Shown here piece after piece: positions 1-12,200 of a stretch of 29,469 nucleotides of DNA (the stretch's first letter is position 1; each line of letters opens with the position of its first letter). A program made the position numbers and the translations under genes. Origin of the DNA: Sperchopsis tessellata (taxonomy: Eukaryota > Arthropoda > Insecta > Coleoptera > Hydrophilidae); the NCBI GenBank assembly GCA_033557685.1, contig JAWQRN010000445.1, positions 1-29,469 of the forward strand. Reading direction: 5' to 3'. The notes beneath the pieces are model-generated. The model saw nothing but the letters and a program-made list of their open reading frames with translations. It was not told the origin of the DNA and did not search any database.

Positions 1-23
1 GTAATTATTCATAATTTACTTAC

Positions 24-263
24 ATTTTGCATATGATTCTCAAAGCCTTCATACACCACAATTAAATATCGTAGTATATCTCTATAATGGAATATTAGGT
101 TTTCAATACTCTCATTTCTAAATCTATCTAACTCAGCAATTAATTCATCTAAAACAAATGCATAGCCTGGTGGTATGTTAAGCATAAAGCTATCACATAT
201 TGTTTCACAAATTGTCACAATTTTTAAATTAGATGCTTTATAATCATCTAAAAAATCTTGTAA
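24..263 (-). CDS. DNAH2: DNAH2-like exon 8 (residues 793-872), last exon in window
   Basis: The exon is 80 codons in phase 0. The acceptor is AAATTTTTAG and the donor is CAAAAT/GTAAGT, so the gene continues beyond the left edge. It is joined to exon 7 over a 60-bp intron. It encodes LQDFLDDYKASNLKIVTICE and an Ile/Leu-rich helical segment. The FLDDYKASNLKI block corresponds to the VNEFKASTLTI region of DNAH2 as I recall it. Confidence 0.92.
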
Positions 264-3200
264 CTAAAAATTTAATTTGTATTGAATAAATAAATGTACA
301 AAACACAAATAAAAATATTATACCTCAGCTGTGTAACCACTACACTCTGCAATATATGCATCTGAAACTTCTGTGGCCCAAGTCAACTTACTTAATCCAG
401 GTGCTATTTTTCTTTCGACGACCTGAATAAGTACTCTAAATAACATCCTCTCTTCATCTGACAGTGCTGCTAAGATTTTATTGTAGTCCATCACAACCAT
501 TATTACACTATCATAAACAAACTTAATATTATTAGATTTGTTAAAGAGTGACAAAATATGTCCAGGTATATCAAAATTTAACAGTTGCCAATACTTTGCT
601 TCATGGATCATATCTATTAAAAAACTGAAACAAATGAAGTAGCTAGTAAGAATATATTATTAGGATATATATTATAGGGGTGTTATATGTTGATCCAAAA
701 ATAAACACTAGTTTAAAATCTCGACTTTAGGTAATGTATTAAAAACGAAATATTTTTGAAATATTAGAGAACAAAAGAAGCTCAACAATATAAGTTATTG
801 CTACTTTTTGATCATAATCAATAGCTAATTAATATTGGTATTCTGGCATATCATCTAGATTTTTATTAATGCGTATGATATGACAACAGCACGTGTTCAA
901 ATCCGATAAGTTTGTTTTGAAACTTCTTCAATTCTTCACTACATTATTTATTTATTATTTTATCTTGAAGACAAAGTAAGTATTTTGCTGTTATTTACAT
1001 CAAAACATATTTGATGTGAAGAATATCATTTCGTTATATCGGTATGGACAATAACACTATTTATTAATGAAACAGGCCATTTTATCTACCGATTGCAAAT
1101 ATTTTATTATTAAACAGTTTCTTCACATTAATGGTATAATAATAACACTCATTATAAATCTAGAAAATATAATTAATAATAGATTATATGCAATACTATT
1201 ATCCATAACAAAACAAAATATTAATTAACTTGCATTTCCTAATAATAACAAGGCGATTACTTCAACGAAGTTTCGAATCGAACGCCGTCTAGAAAATTAA
1301 TACTTTATTAAATTCACAAGTTAATACTGTAGCTCTTGACATTTGTGATGCTCAGTTTAAATTTTGACAATGTCATTATCCATGTTGGTTAATACTGAAA
1401 ATGGACTTTGTTTCAAAGAAGGACTTTATTCTTCTATTTACCTCTTCCAGAACTTTTGATAGAGCTCGCAGAACAGATATTGGCCTACAATTTTCGGCTT
1501 CATTTTCATCTCCTTTTTAATATAGTAGTGATTCTTGCCATCTTCAGCTCTTGTGGAAAAACTCCCTCTAGGAAGCACTTTTGAAAACACTAATACCAAA
1601 GGAAACAATATTAGATGATATTGATGCTTACATCTGTAGTATTTTCGGTTTTTAATGTAAATATTATTTTGAGGACTTCATTTTCATTGGTTGAGCACTT
1701 CTCCACTTCTTCAGCAAGTTGAGGGTCCCCACCTCTAGGGATGGTAATTCCAGGGAAATCTTAAATGGGAAACGCACCTAGCGAGGGTCGTAAAAATGGC
1801 GAAATCTGTGGAATATCTGGTCAAGAGAGCATTTATAAACAAATGCCCCCAGATGATTTTAAAGCTATACAAGGCTCATAAAAGACCAATCCTGGAATAT
1901 GCTAATAGTGTTTGGAATCCTTACTATGTTTAGGATATAGAGCTGTTCGAAAGGGTGTAACGAAGGGTATCCACCTGAATTAAAACATCTTCCAATTGAG
2001 GACAGACTGCTCCAGCTTAACTTGCCACTCACTGGAGAAGACAAAGAGGGGATTTGATTCAAGATTATTTTTGGTCATTATACAACAGATCTATCAATTT
2101 TCCACTTAAATCAGAACCCTCAACTCCAAGGTCATATAAAGAAACTGAGCAAGGAAAAGTGTGCAAAATTGGTCCGAAAGAAGTTTCTGGTAAGCAGAGT
2201 GGCTTATTTATAGAACAGCCTACGGAATGAAACTGTTACCAACGACAAGCATAAAAGGTTTTAAAAATTGGCTTGATCCACTCTTTGTGTGCATCTTGCA
2301 AAATGAATAACAAAATAAGCAGTCTCATCGACACTAGCCGCCAACTGCTCTGGGATAATAACAATAATCTCAACACCCATCGTGCAAAAGTAAGTGTTCA
2401 GATCTTCCGCCGTTAAGTTGCTCAGTGCCTCAACATCTCTACCACTTCTTCCAAAATTCTCAGAATGGATCACATCCCATATTGCCTTCTGTTTATTAGA
2501 AGCTTCTTCTATTAATTTGTCATTTGCTCGAGATACCACTGTTAAGTAAGTCTTTTATTAATTTTCAGAGGCAGGATCCCCTTTTACAATTCTTATTGTG
2601 TTTAAAACATCAAACACATTTACCATTCGATTTACTTCCTCTGAATGGGGTTCTTTAAAAGCATTATTAATTGACTTTTCTTTTTCAGGCAACACACACA
2701 TTAAAATTTGAAAGAAGTATGTCATGGAAGGTGGTGAAAACACCATCTGCAGTCCTTCCATGTAACTCATTACACCAGTCAACCATTGAGAGTTCATCTC
2801 TCAATGAGATAACTTCATCATCAGTTAGTCCCCTGCACATACCTCTCTTTCTCTCTGCAGACCCTCCATTGAAGTCACAATCTGTGTGAAATGTTCAGAC
2901 TTATGCAAATCTACAGTTTTAATTCTCTATATTTTATTTTAATTAGCAACCGTAGTCATATTATCCAAGCAACTGCATGACTCTCCCGAAAATGTTGTTG
3001 GATCTTCCATCAAAGAACACAAATCAAAAGAACCCACAATCTCCAAGAATGCCCTCCTGTTAGCAGAGTACCCTAGGAAATTCACGCTGAAGTCACCAGA
3101 CAAGAAGATACACTAACCAGGAAGGCCCGCTATCATGACCAGAACCATCTCTATCCTTTCAAGAAATCTTTCAAAATCCACCGATGGTGGTCTGTAGACA

Positions 3201-6200
3201 ACCGTCAAATGATATTTCTCAATGGAATATCAACAGCAGGAACCTCCACCTTCAAGGGAAACATTTTTTGGATTAAAAATTTCTCTATAGCTCACATTTC
3301 TTCAGGCTGCGATAAGTACGCCTATGTTGTTGTTACTGAGTTGAAATTCCCCATTAATAAACCTTCAATCTGTTCATCTAATGTTCCGTCATATAGACAA
3401 TGTCTATTTTGTAGTAGGCCAAATGATGATTCATTTGTTTGATTTTTGATCGAAGAGACATTCATGATTGACATGCCACGAATGGTACGTCCTCTAATTT
3501 GGTTGCATTGCGTTAAATCTTCTGATCCATTCGGTGAGAAATCCGAAAATTTTCATCCTTTGTTGAAGATAAATCTGTTAAGCTTCACTCCAATCGGCCA
3601 ATTCACTGGTTAGGCAACCTTCTTAATCCTCACAGCTTATACCATATAACTAATAGCAGTTTGTTTTATACTTCTTGGATAGTTTAGTATAGTCAAAAGA
3701 TTTATGAAGGAGCAATTATGCCACAATGATGTCTTGTCATCGCAGCCACAATTATCAGAAACATTACCAATAAAAATAATAATCTGGAATATAATAATAT
3801 AATTGTTATATGTAAAGAACTTTAAGGTTAGTCACTTATGACAGTATTTTGAGGTCTAAGACCAACAATTCAGTGCAGTGTGTCATATCATATGCAATAT
3901 CGATAATCTGGAATCAAAAAAATTAAATAAAATAAATACTGATATAAGTAATATTGACATAATAAAATAAATATCAACTAAGTAATTTAAACTTATGGAT
4001 AAATTAACATTAAAGATATTTTTGGTAAATACATAAACACTGCAAATTAAAAGGAAATACCTATCTATATTGCATTCAAATAATCCGGCTCTTTCTGAGC
4101 TTCGCCTCATTAGTGGTCTTTGTAATCTTATTGCAACATCATCTCCAATATGATCTATCCATTTTCGGTAAGTAAATACTACTAATTCATCAATTGAAGC
4201 AATTAACTTCTTATACTGCAATATAATTTCCTCTCCTAAACTACACGGAAGCATCCAAGCAGCATCTTCAAGAATCTTATAAAGCATCTCGAGCCGATTC
4301 TTTTTCATTCCAGCCATCATAGCTCTTCCTGAAAAGTAAGGCAAAAGTGCAGGTCTTTCCTCCATTTCATCTACTAGATCCTGTTTTGTATCTTGTACTT
4401 CTTGTCTAAATAAATTGTAAACATACAGGGTTTTCCGTTCAAACAGAGGTTTTAACGTCTCTCGTGTGGTATAATGATTTAAAGCTGCTAGGGCCTGCAC
4501 ACCATCTTCCATATTTGGTATTTGATCAAAAACGGTATTCACTATATTTTCAATGACAGTTTCAATACTTTTCATTCGAGCTCTGAATTTTATAATTTCT
4601 TCAAACCATTCAGCTGATTTTGAATTCAAAATAATTGTTCTAACCTTGAAAAGAAAATAATACCATTACCAGTAATAACCATTTTTTGAAAGCAACAAAT
4701 TTACACTTTTAAAGCAAAAAAAATATGTACAACCAAATCCTATCATTGCTTTGCGGATAGTCCCTGTAATACAAATTGTATGATAAAGGTATTTTTTATA
4801 ATTTAAAGTTCAAGTTGAGGGAGAAAACATATACAGACTACAGAACAGGACTTCACTTGTAAAGGGGAGAAGATATACAGTATGGATGTAGAATGAATTT
4901 AGGAACAATATTACGGAAAGCTTCCGGTAAGGATACTGATCACAGACATTCAGCTGGAGCGAAGTAATAAGGCAGGAAATGAAATATAAAAAAGAAAATG
5001 GACTAAGTATCTGAATAACAAAACAGAACACTTATGTAGAATAAAAGATCCAAAGGTCCTAATGAGAAGAGAAACTAGTGGGAAGAGATTTGAAGAAAAA
5101 TATAAGGAGATATTTAGCAAAGCTCTTCTGAGACAAACGCAAGTGTGAGAACCACACAAGGATATGACTGCTTAGAACAGCAGGAAACAAAGTTGGCTGA
5201 TGATCATAGTGGCTACAGAACCTAATACTAATAATGCTTTATTCAATTGGCTTGTACATAAGACCAATCAACAAAAACAAGGTCTGAATACAATGCCCTG
5301 TGGTATACTTACAAATTTATTTCAGTTTTGATTAATATACAGTAGCTCTTCATTAGTTCCAGAGGTCGTCTCCTATAGCCATAAATGTCCAGTTTATTCT
5401 GCTGAATAGTCGATAGCATCAATGTCTAAGATTTAAATCTATAGCTATATTTAAAAAAAACATACATTCTTCACAAATTTATAAAACATACCTCTTTCTT
5501 ACATTTTCATACTATATGATTTTCTTAAATAAGTAATGATGTTTACCTTTTCAATATCAGCTAAACTTTCTCTGAACATTTTCTCAGATTTGGCACACCA
5601 AGCTTCAAATTCTGCACCTTGACTGCCTACAAATTGTGGCTTAGGTAACTCTTCTGTTTCATCATAACGTCCAAATATAATCATTGCTTGACATATTTCT
5701 ATCATATCTTTGCAACGTTGGATAAAAGTATCAAGATGGTTAAATATTGGTGCTTGATCTAATTTCCATGGTGTATTCCCACCAAGTTCTGTATGAGCAT
5801 CAGAAACCTAAAATGAAAAACCAAATTGTATCTATAAACACAGCTCTTCAATTCAAATTAAAGGATGATGATTAATAGATTTTTGTAACAATGAAAATGG
5901 TGTTGGTTGTGCATATTTTATCTCAAAAATGAAGGTTCTAGGTCTTTTTAAACTTAATAAAAACTGTAGCAAATACTCTGATGAAGCATATGTGATTTTA
6001 AGAGTCTTACTGTATATTAAGAAGATAAATAATTATCATGGAGTTGTACTAACAGACTCCCAATCCATATTAAAAAGCTTAAAATATTTTACCATAAATA
6101 ACAAGCTCATCCATATATTTATGACATAAAAGAAATTATCAATCTGAGTACACAAAACATAAAGGGTTTTTCATATACGTAAAGGGACATAATGGTATCC

Positions 6201-9200
6201 AGCACAATGAATTCGGTGACTTACTGGCTAGGAGAGCATCAGAAAAAGAGGCCGTTGACAATATGTATATACCGATATGATTAGCAATCTGCGAAATAAG
6301 ATTAAACGAGAATAGAAAATTACTTGGAGAAATTATGCAGAAAGGATAGGAACCAATATCCAGCCCATCTATTCAAGATAGGCTAATTCAAAATTTTCTG
6401 TCAGTGCAACGGAGTATCAATTTGTTGTCAGAACGGAATTGACAAACGTAAAATATTTATTCAAGCTCTTAAAAAGTTAAATGTAGAATTCCCAACTTCT
6501 ATTATGTTTTACTACATACGAAAGATATACAAATTTTGAGAGCTATATATATATTTTTAAAAGAAGTTAAAATAAATATATAACCAGTGTCCGAGTAAAA
6601 ACTTTTTACTACCTTAGTTATAATAATATATTTGTGAATTGTTTATGTTAGTATATCTGTACATATATAGGTTTAGTATACTATTTAATTAATTAATGTT
6701 AGTTTAAACATAAAATTGGCTAAAGGGCTAGTATACTGCTGCATAATTTATTATTATAACAACATCTTGCTTAGTATCAAATTATAGCAACACACAACAA
6801 AGTGTAAAGATACTTGCCACTGAGCAAAAACTATCGTATCATACATGTTTGTGAGAAAGGTGTCACAAGTCCATTTAGGCTAGTTTTCAAAAAATGACTA
6901 AAATATGCAATAATTATTCAAATCCCCGAAGCGGTCCACTTTTAGTGATTAGGGAAAAGTCTGTGATTGTCATCTTCCACACAAATTTCTGGAGTCACAA
7001 CATTCGTGAGGTCTTCACAATGTCACTAAAATGAGCTTGCTCCTGATTCCAAACTTTTAAAAATAGATAGGGGATTCTATTTAAAAATCAAAATTTGGGG
7101 TCATCTCTGGTGAAATCTTTTTTCTATCTGAAAATAAGTTCTGTTTTATTTAACTAATAATTTTTTTATTAAACCATTATTTTGTATGACTTGTGCCGTC
7201 TAATGCATTTTGTAAACTCCTAACTAGGTCCGGAGAATAAGGAGGATGTGATAGAACTTACCATGAAAGCTCCAGAATATTTTCTTATGTGATTTTCGCC
7301 AAATTTGGCCACGCATTATCATGCAGTAAAATAACTAAGGCAATTTTTTCTGTTATCATTGTAACTGCTACATGTAGATATTTGTTGTAATTGTTTCGTT
7401 TCGATTTAACAGTTCATGATGAATTATCCCTTAGTAATCCCACCATAATCTTGCGCCCGGGCAAATTTCTTTTCGGATCAGGCTGAGGCTGTTCAACTTT
7501 ATCAACTTTTATCCATTGTTTTTCAGAAAATATTTTCGTATGCTAACAACTTTTCGTCAGGGACAATTCGCTTAAAAAAAGGTTCATTTCTGTTTCGAGT
7601 GCAGAAGCTTGTTGCACTACTCACACGGTCATTATTGTTTCTGTCGCTTAGTTGATGGGGAACTGCCAACTTACTTACCTTCCCAAGTTTATCTAGGTGC
7701 CAAAATATGGTTGGCTGCGTGGTATTCAGGATGTCCGCTAATTGACGTGTTGTATAGCGTGGTTTTTGTTCCACTATCATCATCAAAATCCGAAGGACGT
7801 CCCAATCGTTCTTCATCTTTCAAGCCCTTATCTCCAGAAAGAAACTTTGCAAACCGTTTCCATATTTCACGATCACTGATTGTCCTTTCACCCTATATTT
7901 CACAGTATCTGTTGCAAATACATTTTAACGTCTTTATGTAACAATGTGCACGCAAAAAGTACTGATTCACAACTGATGGCCCCTTAGCTATCTGCTCTAT
8001 TACAACTATTCGGATGCCACTAGTCGAAACTTGTTTCTCAGAAACAAAGACACATTAGTTACTTTTAACGGAACTTATTTATAAATCAAGACAATAATAG
8101 CATTAATTTAACGCACCCAAATTAATTTTAAGTTCATTACATGCCTCAAATCAGAAGTGGTGCGGAAAATAAGCTTAATTGATACATTTGGAATGTGTAC
8201 AACATCAACAACAAATTTGTAACTTAACTACATGAGTTGATGTTGTGGTTCTCAAGATAACGTTACAATTTCCAGAGGAGATCTGTAAGTGACTAGGCTA
8301 AATAATGAGTATTACATGGTAAAACTGCTGTTGAGGTACAAGGATTTCTTAAATGGAGATGTAATATAATGCCAGATATGCCAAGACAACAAATTGGACT
8401 GAACTAGTTATTCAAATGCTAGAAGCTCTGTGATGGGACTAACATCATCAAAATATCTTCATCAAAATCCGAAGGACGTCCCAATCGTTCTTCATCTTTC
8501 AAACCCATTTCTCCACAAAGGAACTTTACAAACCATTTTCATACTTTACGATCACTCATTGTTCCTTTACCCTATATTTCACAGTATGTGTTGCAAATGC
8601 ATTTTTATATCTTCCATTGCAAAGGTTAAATTTAATGTCTTTATGTAACAATGTGCATGCAAGAAGTACTGATTCACAACTGATGGCCTCTTAACTATCT
8701 GCTCTATGACAATGAATTGGATGCCACTAGTCAAAACTTGTTTCTCAGAAATAATGACGCATTAGTTACTTTTAGCGGAACTTATTTATGAATCAAGCCA
8801 ATAATAGCATTAATTAAACGCACCCAAATTAATTTGGGTGGGGAAAAGAAGCTTAATTGATACATTTGGAATGTGTACAAAATCAACAACAAATGTGTAA
8901 CTTTACTACACGAGTTGATGTTGTGGTTCTCAAGACAATGCTACAACTTCCAGAGCAGACTTGTAAGTGACTGGGCTTAATAATGAGTATTACTTGTTAA
9001 AACTATGTAAAAATGGAGGTTATTGCTGGGTTTAAGTTAACTAGTGAGAATTTTAGGTACAAGGATTTCTTAAATGGAGATGTAATATAATGCAAGATAT
9101 GTAAATTAGATTGAACTAGATACTCAAATGCTAGAAGGTCAGTGATGAGAGATGAATAGGTTTGAAGGTCAGGAATAGAATTCAGTTCACATAACACTAG

Positions 9201-12200
9201 GATAAATATTACAGACCTTTAGAATAAAAATTGGATAATTAAAACATCTATACTCATTATTTTTTTATAAATATATTAGTTACTTACCAACACATATGTT
9301 TCTATGTACTGTTGACAACAGTTGATACATATTTCAAACATCTTTATAGCTTTTCGACTATGTTTATCTTTGAAAACAACATCTAAGTCTACAAATTCTG
9401 TACATTGAAGAATAATTTGATTACTTAATGACCTCAATAATATAGTAATCTTTTCGTTATTGTTATAAAAAGGGCTATTTAACCAAATATATCTAATTAG
9501 ATTTAAAATAGTCATGAGATGTGGAGGCACTTCTTCTGGGCTTTCTAAAGCTCTCATTGCTTCACATGGATCCTTTAAAATTTGCAAATATTCAATATTT
9601 GATTTAGCCTCTGATATATTTCGTTTAATTTCTTCAACCAATCCATTAAACTGCTTCACATATATAGACTGAACTGAAGCCAAAATTTCACACAGTTTTT
9701 TCAAGTCCTCTCTGTCAACTTGGTAGTCTAAGCCAGCCAAATTTTCATCTAAAAAAATGGACAAATCATAAATTGTCACAGTGAAGTATTTTCTGATGCA
9801 ACATTTAACACCAAAAATATTTTTATTGAAACTTAAAAAAATAACATGGAAACTTACATCTGCCAATCCAAAACAAATATTCATCAATTGGACACAATAA
9901 GTCTTGAGGATTGCCTTGATCCTGATTTTGTAGAACCACTCGGATCTGTCTAGTCCAATACACTACTACCCCTTCCAATCTTTTAACCAGCTCCTTATCT
10001 TTACTGGCAACTTCCACAGGGATATTTTGACCCTCTTGTGGAATATATAGCACAGTAAGGCCTAAGTTAAGATAGTAAAATTCAGTTATTTTTGCAAGAA
10101 ATGTATGAAGACGTTGACAAAAATCACTTTTTACATCTGAATTAAATATAGGAAATATATACTACAAACTTTTAAAAATAAATAGGATGTAAAATCTATA
10201 ATCATGGTACGGTAGGCAGTCTCCTGCTCCTTCTATTATAACTGACCTTGCGATTCACTCAAGTACTGGGGAAAAATACAAAATTAAAGTCTGATTTCAA
10301 GGATTATTAAAGATGGGTCCGGCAAATATATAGATGCAAAGCAAGACAGCATTTTGTTGTTCATGTTTTTTTTTATTTAGTGTCAGCCTATTTTCACTGC
10401 TATGGCCAATCACTGACCCCAAGGATTAGGTTAGGACACACTGTTTTAATTTCTTCTCGGAAGACAACAGAAGCAAAGGCTACCCTCTAATCAAAAAAAT
10501 TTAACTTATAAACATCTGATCCATAAGTTCATTGGTTACCAAAGTTGCTTAAATATCATATTACATGTATCTTTTGTTGCTCCAATTGCATTCTGCTGAT
10601 TTTAGATATAATTCATTTTGGATTATTTTATTAATATCTCCAAATCCAACTTAATTAACATCAAATATTGACGAGATCTGAATGGAAATTGCTGCCAATC
10701 AATGTTTCTATTCTTTTTAAAACTGTCTGAAATTAATGTTCAAAACTTTCAAAATCCACATGAAGTTATTTTGGAATATTTATGGCCTTTTTAGAATTTA
10801 TATTAAAAAATTTTATAAAGCTTGAAAAATGCTTCTACTCAAGATATTTCAGATTTGATTTGAATAACTGACTTCTGCTGAAAAGGTCTTATCATGTCTG
10901 ATACATTTCTATTTTGCAGTTCAAAGTTTAGAACACATAATTATGCAATTAAGTTCAACAAAAAGATAAATTGATTAAGATGGGGTTTGCCTATCTCTCC
11001 TATAAATTTTATCTTCTAAATCAAAATCTAAAATGTACATCATACATGAACAATTTTTCAAGTCAAGAAGTAATTCTAGAGATTTTGTTATATATCCAGT
11101 TTAACTGAGCCAGTTAATATTAATGTGTAACAGGCGAGCCTTATCACCATCTTTACCTTGATAACGTGAATAGAGTTCACTATTTTTAAAGCAATTTCCA
11201 CAACATAAATTTTATTGATTGTCTTAGAGCACAAACTCTTATTTTCAACAATAATTCATGTGCATTTTTCATCTTAGTTGATCTAGTCATATTAGACATC
11301 TAGGTAATTAAAAACTGATATAAGTACATATTGTTAAGGTAAATAAAGTAGTAACCTGTCTTCTTCGCGATTAAAACACATCAACTAAAATAATGATTCT
11401 ATGTACACATGGTTAAAGAAGATCTACACAAAAGCATGTTGCGATCGACAGTACATTAATAGACTAGCTGAGCATACCTGCTACATAGAGATAATAACTT
11501 ACTAGAACAGCCACAACAACAAATACATTAAATACGATTTTTTTATTAAAAAAGGATACTATCTGGCCAAGTGTTATTGTTAAAGAATATTGGACAATAA
11601 ATATTCTGCATAACTTGAAGTAAAGATCCTTCTATACTTTCATTAATTGTTCCAAACAATACTTTGTCATGAAAATTTTTTAACGTAAATATCTCCAAGG
11701 TAGGTCTTATGAAATAAGTCAAGTCAATAATTTTTTCTGTTGGAAAGTGAAAATCACAAATTAAATCATCATCTCTAAAATATATGATCAAAATAGGGCA
11801 ATATGGCTCCATAAAAAAATATTTAATCTGTTCTACATTTTCCGGTGTCCAATCTTCTTCTACCAAATCATATAGAGTTGTCATTTTCTTAACAAATCCT
11901 ACCAATTTATTTAGATCTTCTTCTGAATATTCTGGTTTTACTTCTTCTACATATTCAATGGGTGTAATAGCTTTTGATACCTTTTCTAAAATTGAAGACC
12001 ACAAAATGAAAACGTATTTCAAAATTGTTTGAAAACAAAGAATTAAAAAAATAATTACTGGCTTAGATGTTACAATAGTGTATTGCATAAATCTATTTAT
12101 AAACCGCTTTATAAAATAGAGCAAAATTAACAAAAAAAGAATGCTCCTAGTTATCAAACAATGAAGTGAGAAGAACATTAATCTTATATGACATACAGTA

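Noticed and set aside
890..905. Possible tRNA or SINE B box (GTTCAAATC)
   Set aside because: No A box at a suitable distance upstream and no cloverleaf could be drawn.
4810..5159. Two overlapping minus-strand open frames rich in Phe/Leu/Ser
   Set aside because: They are the complement of a purine-rich stretch, and the composition bias explains both. No family motif.
7609..7941. 110-codon plus-strand open frame in the mariner region
   Set aside because: It is the antisense shadow of the minus-strand mariner transposase, whose motifs are clear.
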